DNA of 64,000 nt from Cryptomeria japonica (taxonomy: Eukaryota > Streptophyta > Pinopsida > Cupressales > Cupressaceae), in contig NC_081406.1 of the NCBI RefSeq assembly GCF_030272615.1, positions 464,346,072 to 464,410,071 of the forward strand, in the 5' to 3' direction. Shown here piece by piece: positions 11,816-26,740 of the stretch (position 1 is the stretch's first letter; every line of letters starts with the position of its first letter). The notes under the pieces are model-generated. The model did not search any database. It was not told where the DNA came from and saw only the letters and a list, made by a program, of their open reading frames with translations. Both the position numbers and the translations under genes were made by a program.

Positions 11816-14085
11816 GTGGTATCAGAGCATGATTCTGCTAGCCTGTTGGACAAAACAACTACTCTATTAGGACTAATTATTCCAGTCTCTTCTCAAATAA
11901 ATAAAAAATTAAATTGGTTAGGCCAACATTGCATTCTTATGAGTGTGCCTTTAACTGCTTTGTGTCTTATGTTTTTCTTATGTGTTTTGAGCATGCCTAC
12001 CCGATGGGTGTTTTATATGTACACTTTCCTCATGTATACCTTGTGCTTGCATCATGTCTATCATGTGTCTGGCATATGTGTTTTATATGTTATGTGTATT
12101 TGTGTTAGTTCATGAATGAGATGTTTTCAGATGTCTATTCCATGAATACCTCTCTCTTGTATGCTTCATGATTGATGTGTCTTCAGCATGTCCACTCCAA
12201 AAGTACCTTTCTCATATATGCTTGTACCTTTTGTGTATTTATGTATTACTTCATGGTTTACATGTATGATTCATGTCTTGCATGTATTCATATGTATGGT
12301 TCATGCTTTACATAGGTCCTTCATGCCTTGTGAGCATTACTTCATTCTATTTTTTGCATGGATGCTTCTTGCCTTATGTAATTCATTTGTATACTTTGTA
12401 CTTTACACCTTACGTGTATTCATGTGTATGACTCATGCCTTATGTATTCATCTGCATGCTTCATACTTGATGTATTGGATTCATTCATACTTGATGTATT
12501 TAATTAATTTATAAAGTGTTTCTGTATACCATTCTCATGTATGCTTCTGCCTCTATGTGTATTGCCTCCCATGTGTTCATCCATGGATGTGCTTTGTATC
12601 TTATGCAATTGTTTCATGTACTTTTAGCATCAATTCTTTTTGTTTTGAACGAATGCCCCTTATCTTACATTTTTCAACGTGATTGAATATGCTTAGTTAT
12701 TCCATGAGTATGCTTTATGAGTACTTATAAATGGAGTGATTATTTTAAATCACCTGGGCCCTTCTTTTTGTAAACATGGGTTTCATACTCCTAAAAACAT
12801 GGGAAGGACAACATAGGGATTACTGAAACATGACGATACTATGAAAATCTATAGGATGAAAGAATGTGTAAGTGTAATATAGGAAGGAAGAATGTGTAAG
12901 AGTACAATTTCATAAACCATGATGTGATAATATAAGAACTTGATGAGTATAGAGATTTTGCCCATAAATCATCATAAGAGGAGAGAGGAAACATGTTGAG
13001 AATGCAGTCAGACAAAGATAATAATAGCCATGTTCAATTTATTCGTGATATATTTAATACTAATCTACCACCTAAGTTAACCAATACGTCAATATCCAAT
13101 CATAACAATCTATATGGTTACAGACTGTACGACACGAAGGAGCGATACCAGACTTAATTAATTGAGATCTTATTCATTACCCACCTCTATTTGGTAACTA
13201 TGATGTCAGTGACATTCACACTGGCCACTGAAATTTTTCATTGACTAAACATTTTCCAATATTAATACATACTCTTTATGGATGTTAAGATTAAGCCAAG
13301 TTATTATTATTATCTTTTCATGTGGTCATCTAGGTCAACCATCCTGAACATTCTCTACTTAATACAACCTCTACATTTTGTAAAATTTATCCCTCTAATT
13401 GGGGTTTCAGACATATTCATCCAAGAAATTATAAATCAATAAATTTAGACATATCTCATATATGTATCCCTCTCATGAATAGTATGTAATGATAGAGTAA
13501 AATCATCATTTGTGGTTTCCTTACAATAACTCCTGCAATTAGAAGTGATATTAAAAAACAGTATTTATCATTTCAGAAACTGCTTATCAAAAATTGTTAT
13601 GTTCAAAATTTTTACCAAGCGTGACTGAACATAATCATCTTCCATGATATCAGACCCCTTTACAAATGTTATAGCATTTTATCATCTCTCGAGTAATGGT
13701 GTTAGGCTACAACTAGCATACAAAACAACAATATTCAATGAACAAATTTCTAAGGGCCACATTCTATAGGCATAGATAGCATGATAATCTCACAATTAAG
13801 GTCATTTTTCAAATCATCATATTGCCAACCTAACTAGTTTTTGCAAACACAATTGGATGGCCTTGATCCTTTCCTCTAGAAGAGAGCGGGCTTGTCTTAA
13901 GTTAAATCATGCCAATTTCCCACTATTGGTTATAACACACACTCGAATTAAAGGTAAAAGCATATATGCCTTAATTCAAACCTACAACATGTAGTAATAT
14001 CAGAGTAGAGTCATTTTGAGCACTACCATTATGATCACACTAATTTGAAATTGCTTGAGGACAAACAATCTAGTGAAGGGAAGAC
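11816..14085 (+). mobile_element. LARD internal region B (non-coding)
   Basis: An intact iMet primer site lies at 11817-11828. The CATG-rich stretch is shorter than in A, with about 190 bp missing near 12345. Around 13105-13150 it keeps a segment (GGTTACAGACTGTACGAC) that copy A has lost. A purine tract precedes LTR C. No coding content is recognised. Confidence 0.85.
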
Positions 14086-15226
14086 TATCATGTCCCCACA
14101 TTTATAGTAAAAATAATTAATAAAGTTTTTGCCATATAAAATTATATGTTAAAAACATATCAAAATTATATTATATCACATTAACATTAAAATAATATTA
14201 TATATTATCAATTTACATTTTATATTGAATGATGTTATTATATTAACAATAAAAAATATTATATTATCACTTTACATTTTTTATTGAATGGTTTTATTAT
14301 ATTAACAATACACATTATATTATAATGGTGCTTTGTATTAAAACTTATATTATTTTTGTTAACCAATTAACCCCTATATTTACCAAGGCCAGATAACTAT
14401 TCTTTAAAGGGTGGTTTCAATAGTTCCAAATCGGGTTTTATATGAAGCGATGCTCTTCTTGAAAAGAGCCGTCAGAAATAGAGCGACACCAACTCTTCAA
14501 AAAGGGGGGTGCTGCCTATTAGGAGACCACCGTGGCTCTTCACCACATGGGGAGGTAGGATAAATACCCCCCTGTGGTAATGGGAATAGGGAGAATACAG
14601 GAGGGGAACAAGAAAGTCAGATCTGCCAGCAAGGATAGAGAAATGTACAGAAACTGGCAGCAAGGATAATAAAAGAGAAGAGGGCCTCTAATGGAATAAA
14701 ATAGCTGATATTATATATATAAATTTTTATATGGTCTTAATTAAATTAATGGAATTAATATGACACAAAGTTCAGAAGCAAATAATGTATAATTATTAAC
14801 ATAGCATTAAAATGATTATAGATGAGAACACTATTAGACATAAAACACACACATATATATCTGTTAATGAATTCAAAAGGAATAAGGAAATCAAATTCAG
14901 TTTGTACAAGTTGCTATAATAATGTACCATGCTAATAACATAAAATACAGCAATAAGAATTAATGAATAATTCTGATTTAAAGTAATATTAGCAGAAATA
15001 ACTGTTAACAATCTGAAATAAGACACTAAGGCAATATAATATGATGAAGTATAATAACTATGTCAAGTACAAATTGATTATCATAATTAGTTCAACTGAA
15101 TGACAAATATGACTTCATTGGAATATCACAAAAGGTTCATTGTAAATGAGGGACTCTCTTAAGTATGCCACTACATAGTGGATGCCTAACACCTGCCACA
15201 TGGAGCCAAGAGGAATGAAGCATCTG
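14086..15226 (+). repeat. LARD LTR copy C, left part
   Basis: This is the first half of LTR C, starting TATCATGTCCCC (the terminal TG is mutated to TA). It is interrupted at the sequence GAAGCATCT by the minus-strand element. The last five bases, ATCTG (15222-15226), pair with ATCTA at 26741-26745 as the target-site duplication; uninterrupted copies read GCATCTACTCTT. Most of 14497-15172 matches copy A base for base. Confidence 0.88.
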
Positions 15227-18200
15227 TGTAATGCCCCACCAGGAAACCCTGAAGGGATAAGCCAAAACACAATAATAGAGTGCAATAATTTTTTTTTTAA
15301 AAGTTACACCACATTTAGATACAACAAGATATCAAAGATTCAGATTACATAGCAGAAGACATCAACTAACACCTAAAGAGTTTCCCAATGAGATTACTTA
15401 AATTTCACAATTCACTTAACTCACACAATTAATCCAATAAGCTAACTATCTTATAATGAGATCATTCTTAACTAAGGATAATTTCTTTTGGAAGATGGAA
15501 ATATAAATCACAAGCAAAGATTCATCCATTAAGATCTATTCACAATCTTCATTCAAGCTTTTCACTAAAATACAAGCCATTCATCTAATATTCTAACACA
15601 CTAGAATTTCATCATAAACATATGAGATCTTTTCAAGCGTACTTAATTTACTTAACAACAACTGAATATATTCCATTACTCTAAGTTAAATTCTTTCATA
15701 TTCCAATTTATTGCATTTTAAAGGACGATTGCATACATGCATCTATGATAAATCTCATCTAAACCACTTATGCATTCAATCAAAATGGCACTCAAGAAAG
15801 AACTGTATATAAGCATTTAAAGTGAATTCCATTTATCCACTTATCCATTCTAACATAAGCTAATCATACATGATAAAGCTGAATAAAGGAAACATAAGAG
15901 AATAACATCACATAACACCATAATGATCTCGGAGTTCACCCCTAAAGGCTACATCTCTGGGTCTGCTCAACGGCAAGACCCCTCTAATAATTAATAAAGT
16001 TAAGACTACATGAGTTTACACCATTACAATACGGCCATTAAGGTGAAACATAAACAATATACAAATGACCACATCGGTCAATTAATACATAAATGATCCC
16101 TCAAAAGAAAAGGATCCAGCTGAACATAATCAAAGCTAATACAAAATTCCATTGGAGCATCCACAAAACTGAGTCATCACCACCCAAGGTCTAACATGAA
16201 ACCGATACTCACAAGGGCATAGACAAAAGGACGACCCACAAAGGTACTCCTAACAGGACAAAATGACAACACACTAGCGAATGTAGGGACAAGTGTCATC
16301 ACACAACCTGGTATAGTTACCATGGCAGGTCTTCATAGGCCCCGGCCCCATACACTGGGTTACCTTGGGAACCTAATCCAAGCCTCCGACCCATCCAAGC
16401 CTCATGTGGACCCACACATCCTCTCGTGAAGACAAGGATGATGGTTTGCCATTTCAGGCCTTCTCACAGCATGTCGAGTCTGTGTTAGCACTCGTCCCAT
16501 GTGTGAGGCACAATTATCTTACTTAGAGATTAACATTCAAATCTACTGATAGGTTATCACTTATTAGACTCACTTTCGACGGGTTACCCAGCATCCACTT
16601 TGGGCATGGCCCCCAATCGAAAGCCACTTTCCATACGACACTAGACTATACTCAGACGAACTCAAAACCAGGGAATAGACATGGTCTGACGAACGGAGTT
16701 CAAGAAGGAGGGAACAACCATCTTGTCAAACACGACTCAAAAGTGGTACACTTACTGACGGTACTCTAACTAGAGACCCGACCAACTATGGTCAACCACA
16801 AATCATCATTCGACACCCACACAGAGGATATGACCAAATACAACACTACCACAAAACAACAGTCAACTCAGAATCCGAGGACTGAAATAGGTACCCCCAA
16901 ATCAATCCATACAATAGGGTCCTATCAAACAAGCACGACTTGCCATTACATAAGCAAAAGCGAATACAGAAATTAAACTCGCATAGGCAATAACTGGAAA
17001 AGACAATATTTTCTCATATTGATATGAACATTAATAGTTAACCAAGTTTTCGAATGATCTAAGTTTCCAAAAATACACTAATAGGAAATCATCATTGCAA
17101 GGTGATTACAATATCACAATTTGCAATAGTACCATTGTCTATTTCTCAAACAGAGGAAAAATATAAATTAACCATTCATTTTACTAAATGAGAATATCAG
17201 TAACTAAACAATTTTCCCAAATGATACTTAATTAAATTTCCAAAAGCACATCGTTTAAATTCATAATGTCCAAGGGTTAAATATTCACTTCTAACATTTC
17301 CAGATGGCCTATATCATTAAAATCTTCAAACAATATATATTCTTGAATAAAGTATGCTTTAACTTGAAATTTTTTCCAATATAACAATATTTCATCTTCC
17401 CAAAATATACACAATTAGTATTAAATCTTGCATAATAACCTAATCAAATATTCATTAGCATATATACATTTATCCCCTTTGATAAATATATATTAATATT
17501 AATTAAAAATTGATTAATCACTTTATGTAAAAAAAAGAGACTTTTAAACTAATAAGTTTATTTATTAATTTATTTATTTTTTTTATAATAATTTTCTTTT
17601 TTTAAATTTTTTTTAAAAGGTCACTGTTAAAAAAAAAACAACAGTACCAGCCAGTCTTAGCAGAGACTAAGAAAAAAAATTAAATTTTTATTTTATTCTC
17701 CATTTGCAATTCCAAAGGAAACCCAGATACTCTTAAACCAACAGCATATTTGCCAAATAAGATCTATTAACTTCCATATATTCAACCAAAAACATATATC
17801 TCTGATTTAAAGCATGAAGTTGAAGGTATTCATATGGAACTTAATTTTTTATTTTTTATTTTTCAAACAACACAGAAATTTCCAGAATATGAGAGGTTTT
17901 CAAAATTGAAAGGATAATTCTTTTGGGCATAAGAAAGCTCATTTTCCATGCAAGGATGCAAACAATAAACCAATACCAACTAATTCCACAATGATTCATA
18001 ACCTTGAGGCAATCAATGGAGAAATTAAAACCAAATAGCTTGAAGAACATCCAATGCCCATTTTTTTTTTAATTTAAACAATAACTAACTGATAACCAGA
18101 ATCCTACCTCAGTAAGCATTCCTGGAAAGGATCTGATGAAGAGCCCTAACCTGTAGCTCAAGAAATCATTCTCCTTCCAAAACCCCCAAATTTCATCCCA

Positions 18201-19130
18201 AATATATTTTTCCAACAAAACATTTTTCCAAAAAAAATCCCTCCTCCAAAATTTCCAAAAGTGTAGGTTATAAGGAAGAGTTGACCAAAATTTCATTTTT
18301 GGAATTAAAATTTTTATTTAAAAATAATTCCCCAAAATTACTAGTTTCCAACTATATCAGCAAATTAAATTGCTTTTCCCATTTAAAATTGATTTTTTCA
18401 ATTAATTCAATTTAACCTTTCTAATTTAAAAAGCCAATAGAATACAATTAAATCTATTGCAATTAAATACAAAACTTTCTTTTTCAACAACATATACAAA
18501 ATGCATTTAATATTCAAAATCAACCATTTAATTGAACTTACTCCCAATTTAAGATGAGCAATCCAATATCAACGATAATCGCATAACGAAATCCTGATTA
18601 ATTTGGTCCATTAATCTTTAATGCACAAACACATATTTAATCAAATTAAATACTAAGGACTAATTAATCAATTTAACCATACACACCAAGCACGCAAACC
18701 AAGAAAGTCAACCAGACAGACGACTCGCAAACCCATACAAAAAGGGAATACTGATGACAACTGACGATGCTCACTTGAGCACGACTATGGTCAACTAGGG
18801 TCTTACGACCACCTAATCCAACTCTAAGGATTAAAGAGGTACACTCAAACCTGCAAATCTAGGTGAAGACGAACCTCGCACTCATGCGGTGTTGTACCTG
18901 AAATCACCTGCAACCAAGAGTCATACATGCATACATATATAAACTTAATGAAAGCATTAGCTCGATATTAATACCACGAAATTGGAACACTAAACAACTT
19001 GCATACAACTAGTGTGAAAACCACATCAACAACTATGCATTAAATCAAACTTCTGACTATAACATTATATTAAGATAAACTGACCAAGATTAAACCGAGA
19101 TTAGAAATTGATTAGGGCAGGGGTACTACA
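15227..19130 (-). repeat. LTR of minus-strand LARD (left copy, its 3' LTR)
   Basis: This 3904-bp LTR is AT-rich and non-coding, with several homopolymer runs (for example around 17570-17640). On the minus strand it corresponds to the 3' LTR. A minus-strand ORF that is continuous in the right copy is broken here by a length change in a T-run near 18061-18071. Confidence 0.9.
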
Positions 19131-19145
19131 TTCTCCCCCCCTAGG
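19131..19145 (-). other. Polypurine tract (minus strand)
   Basis: Read on the minus strand this is CCTAGGGGGGGAGAA immediately before the LTR start TGTAGTACCCC. This is the standard second-strand priming site and it fixes the element's orientation. Confidence 0.9.
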
Positions 19146-22100
19146 TTTCGACTTACTCTTGGAAGTCGTAAGGCTAGATGGAGAACATGTCGTACGCATC
19201 AGCCCTGAAACTCATTCAACAAAGATCAAATTGCACATAGATATCTTTCCATAATCAAATGAAATATTATTGCTAAATCCTCTACAAATGCCATTACCCA
19301 TTGGCACGATACATCTAAATCCATACATTTCTTATAACATTCTAGAAATTATCCACAATCATAGCAGAGAAACAAGAATTTTCTCTCTTTCATTACCCCA
19401 AATTAAAGCATTACAAGGAGGTAAACAACAATTACCATAATCATCTACCAAAAATGACAAGAAAATATGCCATCATGATCAATTTCTTTTACCAATCCAT
19501 CTTTATCATAACATTTTATTGCATATAACTAGCTTTAAATATCAATTTCTACAACCAAATTAACTTCCAATAAATAAGAGCAACAAAATAACTCAATTGA
19601 TTACACTTGTTAGGCATAAGAAAACCTTTCCAAAGACTATGTCCCATAACATAGTGACAAGTTAACACAATTTACTCCATGATACAATTAATAACCATCC
19701 ACATAACTGGAATACATAACTCAAAAGGCCACATGTGAGCATGTCTAATGCTCGGTCAAAGATAACATGCATGATCAGCATCTCTATGCCTGATCTCAGA
19801 ACAACAATATGATCATAAATATCCAATATCTCAGTCAAGGCTCGATGGTGCTAGGCACACCATAGTGGTGCTACCTTCCATACAAGACCTTTGTGAATAT
19901 CCCTTATTGAGCAATGTGGTTAGCCTCCAAGAGATAGTCACCACACATAGGTAGGTAGTGGATCCTAGCTACATCACAGCCTCACATACCCCCATCCTCA
20001 AGGTTCCTTACGACCACTTCCTCGTACACACTCTACCAAGTCCGTATCATACGTCTTTGGAGAGGAATTTCAAATTTCAACACAAGACCAGCATACAAAA
20101 ACAATAAGGATAACCAGTTTAGCCACCAAAGTACAGATGAATAAAGATAATAAATCATCAATTCCAACAGTAAGGCAAGAAAATAATCCAAGATTGCAAC
20201 ACCAAGTCAAAAGTGCAAAAGATCACAAGATCGTGGCTAAACCTTCAAAGTCAAAGTAAAATAAATTGCTGGTCCCCAAAGAAATACAAAGAATATCACA
20301 ATTGCACATAACATCACTATGTGACTAACATCTAGCCACCAACGAGGAGGGAAGGAACAACTAACTAGCTATTGTAGTAGCTCATCATGTGGTGCGACAT
20401 AGTCACACTACCCACATGGCATGGCGGTGTGCACCTCGACATCACCCCGCACCACGTCGTCACGCAGCATGGCAATACCCCAAGCGGAGAAAACACGCAA
20501 TGGACGTATCCTGCATGGTAGTGTACCTCACGGAAAAAGCACGCGCATGTCACATCCTGCATAGCGACGTATCTAGAAGGATACTTGCCATAAGTTAAAG
20601 GTATACATGACTAGGGTCCACCCACATGCCCACCAGCACATACTAACTGGCAGCACATGTGAATAAACCTACCTTTCATGAAGACAAGGCAAAGGATCGT
20701 CCAAATTACACCATCACTATACACAAGAATCACCATCCAAATGCTCAAATAAAGGAAAGGAATAGGCTGTCACACATAAACCTATAAATAGATTCATCAA
20801 AAGGGAAAGTATTGAGCACACCTTTGATATAGTTTAATAGTACAACTATATCATTCCTCGAAGTAGAGAAACTAAATTCGCTTCGCACTGACATTACTCG
20901 TATGCCAATCCATACTATTCAAGGAACGGTTACTTCGAATACTACCCCTTAACATACTGAGTTACCCACAACCTGAGGTTTGGTACTCAGTAGGGAAACA
21001 ATTAAGCAACATCACATAAACAGTATGGTTTCCCATACTCATAAGCAACATATCCTCCATGGTTGATTACTTCACCAATCCATGGGTACATATAATAAGC
21101 ACTGGTTTCTTACAATACACACAATTACACCAGTACTAGTTTAGTCACATTTACGGGGAGTACTTTTCAGTACGCTAACATCTATACCAGGAAGATTTTA
21201 ATTATGCTTTCTATATAAATAACTGAATCAAGTTTACTCTAGATACAAGTACTAAAACTATTAACAATTCACAATTACATAAGGAAATAACATCATTCTT
21301 ATAGCTTTCTTGAATCTCACTAAGCATTCATAACTAAATTACTAACTATGCAAATTCTTTTCCAAAAGAGGACTTTCATCTTTCAATATGAAGCCAAAAT
21401 GCAATAGTACAATTTCACATGTTTTATAAACATTCTATTTAAATCAATGCATTCTTTAATACCATTTCTAAAAAATCTTATGATTAGGCAAAGAGAAGGG
21501 AAAGAGAGTTTGATAGCCAAACTATTTCCTACAAAGACACAAGATCAACCAAATCACACTATAATATCAAATTTCTCACTATAAGCCTATCATTTTAATT
21601 ACACGGTTTTCATTTCGCTACCGTTTTAGAAGGATGACAATCAACCTAACAAAACACTTCCAATAATTATGGTTGCAACAGAATGTTCTAGTTTTCCAAC
21701 CAATAGAAATCAAAATAGGCAATCTTTTCGATAATACCAAACCTCTTGAAAACACTCACTTATAATAATACAATACAAACACATGTCATAATTTGCAACC
21801 TATTAGAGAAAATCAAATTACTATCAAAGATAAGCAAGAAGCTATCAACTAAATAATACATCTTAATGCATGCACATCAAACAAGCTTTTCATTTGCACT
21901 TTCTAAACACATTAAGGTAATTACATATACCCAAAAGCGAGTTCAATGGAGCATTTGCTAAAATAAATCTTCAATCAAACTGGTTTAATGAAACACATAA
22001 AACAATCTTTCGGGGAACACATTAATACTCTCTCGAAGCTACAATAACATGCTCCTTTTAATACTTCTTCTACAAACCAATCACTTTCACATAATTCAAC

Positions 22101-22820
22101 TATTCGCATAGAAATGCACCTTACTAAGATAGAATTTAATTATGCTACTCCTACAAAATACACATGGAGAATTCTTTAATTGCACACATACAACTTTCTC
22201 CCAATAGCCAATATTAACTTTCAAAGCCAAAGCCCTTTTTATTATTTAAAAACACATAAGCGTCATAAGGCTCACACAAGGGTTCAAGAAGTCACACCCT
22301 TTTCTCTCTTGCAAACAAGAAAACTCGAATCAAAGATAATTACACATATCCTAATCATTTTAATTTCTAGAGAGAGAGAGAGAGGAATGGTGATGATCAT
22401 TTAATTTTCTACAAAATAAGCATTCAATAATTGCCATACTAGTCCTTCAAGTGACCAACACTAAACTAGATCATAATCTTAAACAAGCACGATACACACT
22501 TTCAGATTCAAGACAAGCACTGACCAACCCAAATGGATTAGTCTATAGAGTACAACACTCAAAAAGGAAGGTACATACGACTCTCTTTCAGAATAAGAGT
22601 AATCGTAGACCAAGACATCAATAAGCACACAAAGCACATATAATCACTCAAAAACCAAAATCAAGAAGGTGAAAACAAGGTGTGAACACACACATTACAC
22701 ACAAGTTAAGGTTTGCTCAATCACTCACATGCAAAAGGAGGACAAGCATACACATAAGGTTGATACACCTCACACTAATAGAGGCACACACGACACCAGA
22801 GATCACAGTGTTTGCAACAT

Positions 22821-22834
22821 GTGCTCTGATACCA
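22821..22834 (-). other. Primer-binding site, tRNA-iMet type (minus strand)
   Basis: The minus-strand sequence is TGGTATCAGAGCAC, two bases inside the LTR end. It matches the initiator tRNA-Met 3' end. Confidence 0.93.
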
Positions 22835-22836
22835 AA

Positions 22837-25800
22837 TGTAATGCCCCGCCAGGAAACCCCGAAGGGATAAGCCAAAACACAAGAATAGAGTGCAATAATT
22901 TTTTTTTTTTAAAGTTACACCACATTTAGATACAACAAGATATCAAAGATTTAGATTACATAGCGGAAGACATCAACTAACACCTAAAGAGTTTCCCAAT
23001 GAGATTACTTAAATTTCACAATTCACTTAACTCACACAATTAATCCAATAAGCTAACTATCTTATAACGAGATCATTCTTAACTAAGGATAATTTCTTTC
23101 AGAATATGGAAATATAAATCACAAGCAAAGATTCATCCATTAAGATCTATTCATAATCTTCATTCAAGCTTTTCACTAAAATACAAGCCATTCATCTAAT
23201 ATTCTAACACACTAGAATTTCATCATAAACATATGAGATCTTTTCAAGCGTACTTAATTTCCTTAACAACAACTGAATATATTCCATTACTCTAAGTTAA
23301 ATTCTTTCATATTCCAATTTATTGCATTTTAAAGGACGATTGCATACATGCATCTACGATAAATCTCATCTAAACCACTTATGCATTCGATCAAAATGGC
23401 ATTCAAGAAAGAACCGCATATAAGCATTTAAAGTTAATTCCATTTATCCACTTATCCATTCTAACATAAGCTAATCATACATGATAAAGCTGAATAAAGG
23501 AAACATAAGAGAATAACATCACATAACACCATAATGATCTTGGAGTTCACCCCTAAAGGCTACATCTTCAGGTCTGCTCAACTGCAAGACCCCTCTGATA
23601 ATTAATAAAGTTAAGTCTACATGAGGTTACACCATTACAATCCGGCCATCAAGGTGAAACATAAACAATATACAAATGACCACATTGGTCAATTAATACA
23701 TAAACGATGCCTGAAAAGAAAAGGATCCAGCTGAACATAATCAAAGCTAATACAAAGGTCCATTGGAGCATCCACAAAATTGAGTCATCACCACCCAAGG
23801 TCTAACATGAAACCAATACTCACAAGGGCATAGACAAAAGGATGACCCACAAAGGTACTCCTAACAGGACAAAATGACAACACACTAGCGAACGTAGGGA
23901 CAAGTGTCATCACACAATCTGGTATGGTTACCATGGCAGTTCTTCATAGGCCCTGGCCCCATACACTGGGTTACCTTGGCAACCTAATCTGAGCCTCTGG
24001 CCCATCCAAGCCTCATGTGGACCCACACATCCTCTCGTGAAGACAAGGATGATGGTTTGCCATTTCAGGCCTTCTCACAGCATGTCGAGTCTATGTTAGC
24101 ACTTGTCCCATGTGTGAGGCACAATTATCTTACTTAGAGATTAACATTCAAATCTACTGATAGGTTATCACTTATTAGACTCACTTTCGACGGGTTACCT
24201 AGCAGCCACTTTGGGCGCAGCCCCCAATCAAAAGCCACTTTCCATACGACACTAGACTATACTCAGACGAACTCAAAACCAGGGAATAGACATGGTCCGA
24301 CGAACGGAGTTCAAGAAGGAGGGAACAACCATCTGGTCAAACATGACTCAAAGGTGGTACACTTACTGACGGTACTCTAACTAGAGACCCGACCAACTAT
24401 GGTCAACCAAAAATCATCATTCGACACCCACATAGAGGATATGACCAAATACGACACTACCACAAAACAACAGTCAACTCAGAATCCGAGGACTGAAACA
24501 GGTACCCCAAATCAATCCGTACAATAGGGTCCTATCAAACAAGCACGACTTGCCATTACATAAGCAAAAGCGAATACAAAAATTAAACTCGCATAGGCAA
24601 TAACTGGAAAAGACAATATTTTCTCATATTGATATGAACATTAATAGTCAACCAAGTTTTCTAATGATCTAAGTTTCCAAAAATACACTAATAGGAAATC
24701 ATCATTGCAAGGTGATTACAATATCACAATTTGCAATAGTACCATTGTCTATTTCTCAAACAGAGGAAAAATATAAATTAACCATTCATTTTACTAAATG
24801 AGAATATCAGTAACTAAACAATTTTCCCAAATGATACTTAATTAAATTTCCAAAAGCACATCGTTTAAATTCATAATGTCCAAGGGTTAAATATTCATTT
24901 CTAACATTTCCAGATGGTCTATATCATTAAAATCTTCAAACAATATATATTCTTCAATAAAGTATGCTTTATCTCGAAATTTTTTCCAATATAACAATAT
25001 TTCATCTTCCCAAAATATACACAATTAGTATTAAATCTTGCATAATAACCTAATAAAATATTCATTAGCATATATACATTTATCCCCTTTGATAAATATA
25101 TATTAATATTAATTAAAAATTGATTAATCACTTTATGTAAATAAAAGAGACTTTTAAACTAATAAGTTTATTTATTAATTTATATTTTTTTTTAATAATA
25201 ATTTTCCTTTTTTTAAAATTTTTTAAAAGGTCACTGTTAAAAAAAAAACAACAGTTCCAGCCAGTCTTAGCAGAGACTAAAAAAAAAAATTAAATTTTTA
25301 TTTTATTCTCCATTTGCAATTCCAAAGGAAACTCAGATACTCTTAAACCAACAACATATTTGCCAAATATGATCTATTAACTTCCATATATTCAACCAAA
25401 AACATATATCTCTGATTTAAAGCATGAAGTTGAAGGTATTCATATGGAACTTAATTTTTTATTTTTTATTTTTCATACAACACAGAAATTTCCAGAATAT
25501 GAGAGGTTTTCAAAATTGAAAGGATAATTCTTTTGGGCATAAGAAAGCTCATTTTCCTTGCAAGGATGCAAACAATAAACCAATACCAACTAATTCCACA
25601 ATGATTCATAACCTTGAGGCAATCAATGGAGAAATTAAAACCAAATAGCTTGAAGAACATCCAATGCCCATTTTTTTTTAAATTTAAACAATAACTAACT
25701 GATAACCAGAATCCTACCTCAGTAAGCATTCCTGGAAAGGATCTGATGAAGAGCCCCAACCTGCAGCTCAAGAAATCCTTCTCCTTCCAAAACCCCCAAA

Positions 25801-26740
25801 TTTCATCCCAAAAATATTTTTCCAACAAAACATTTTTCCAAAAGATATCCCTCCTCCAAAATTTCCAAAAGTCTAGGTTATAAGGAAGAGTTGACCAAAA
25901 TTTCATTTTTGGAATTAAAATTTTTATTTAAAAATAATTCCCAAAAATTACTATTTTCCAACTATATCAACAAATTAAATTGCTTTTCCCATTTAAAATT
26001 GATTTTCTCAATTAAATAAATTTAACCTTTCTAATTTAAAAAGCCAACAGAATACAATTAAATCTATTGCAATTAAATACAAAACTTTCTTTTTCAACAG
26101 CATATACAAAATGCATTTAATATTCAAAATCAACCATTTAATTGAACTTACTGCCAATTTTAGACGAGCAATCCAATATCAACGATAATCGCATAACAAA
26201 ATCCCGATTAATTTGGTCCATTAATCTTTAATGCACAAACACATATTTAATCAAATTAAATACTAAGGACTAATTAATTAATTTAACCATACACACCAAG
26301 CACGCAAACCAAGAAAGTCAACCAGACAAACAACTTGCAAACCCAAAGAAAAAGGGAATATTGACGATGACGGACGATTCTCACTTGAGCACGACTATGG
26401 TCAACTAGGGTCTTACAACCACCTAATCCAACTCTAAGGATTAAAGAGGTACACTCAAACCTACAAATCCAGGTGAAGATGAACCTCGCACTCATGTGGC
26501 TTTGTACCTGAAATCACCTGCAACCAAGAGTCATACATGCATACATATATAAACTTAATGAAAGCGTTAGCCCGATATTAATACCACAAAATAGGAACAC
26601 TAAACAACTTGCATACAACTAGTGTGAAAACCACATCAACAGCTATGCATTAAATAAAACATTTGACTATAACATTATATTAAGATAAACTGACCAAGAT
26701 TAAACCGAGATTAGAAATTGATTAGGGCAGGGGTACCACA
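22837..26740 (-). repeat. LTR of minus-strand LARD (right copy, its 5' LTR)
   Basis: This copy is the same length (3904 bp) as the left LTR and close in sequence. It contains a 146-codon minus-strand ORF at 25466-25906, rich in Trp and Phe, which I regard as most likely a chance ORF. It is followed by the target duplication ATCTA (26741-26745) and then the continuation of LARD LTR C. Confidence 0.9.

Larger units (their letters stand above)
19131..22836 (-). mobile_element. Internal region of minus-strand LARD (non-coding)
   Basis: This 3.7 kb stretch has no ORF resembling a retrotransposon protein on either strand. It carries a polypurine tract complement at 19131-19145 and a primer-site complement at its right end. 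A GC-rich island at about 20390-20600 stands out from the AT-rich surroundings. An AG microsatellite (about 22371-22384) is the only simple repeat noted. Confidence 0.85.
15227..26740 (-). mobile_element. Non-coding LTR retrotransposon (LARD), 11.5 kb, minus strand, nested in LTR C
   Basis: Two direct repeats of 3904 bp each (15227-19130 and 22837-26740) flank a 3706-bp internal region. Read on the plus strand, both begin TGTAATGCCCC and end GGGGTAC(T/C)ACA. The orientation is minus: the complement of a primer site, GTGCTCTGATACCA, abuts the right LTR (22821-22834), and a polypyrimidine complement of a polypurine tract (TTCTCCCCCCCTAGG, 19131-19145) abuts the left LTR. I find no gag, protease, RT or integrase remnant, so it must have moved with proteins from another element. 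In short stretches compared by eye the LTRs differ at roughly 2-4% of positions. Confidence 0.93.

Noticed and set aside
20365-20598. GC-richer ORFs on both strands in the LARD internal region
   Set aside because: Overlapping short frames in a local GC island; no domain or homology recognised.
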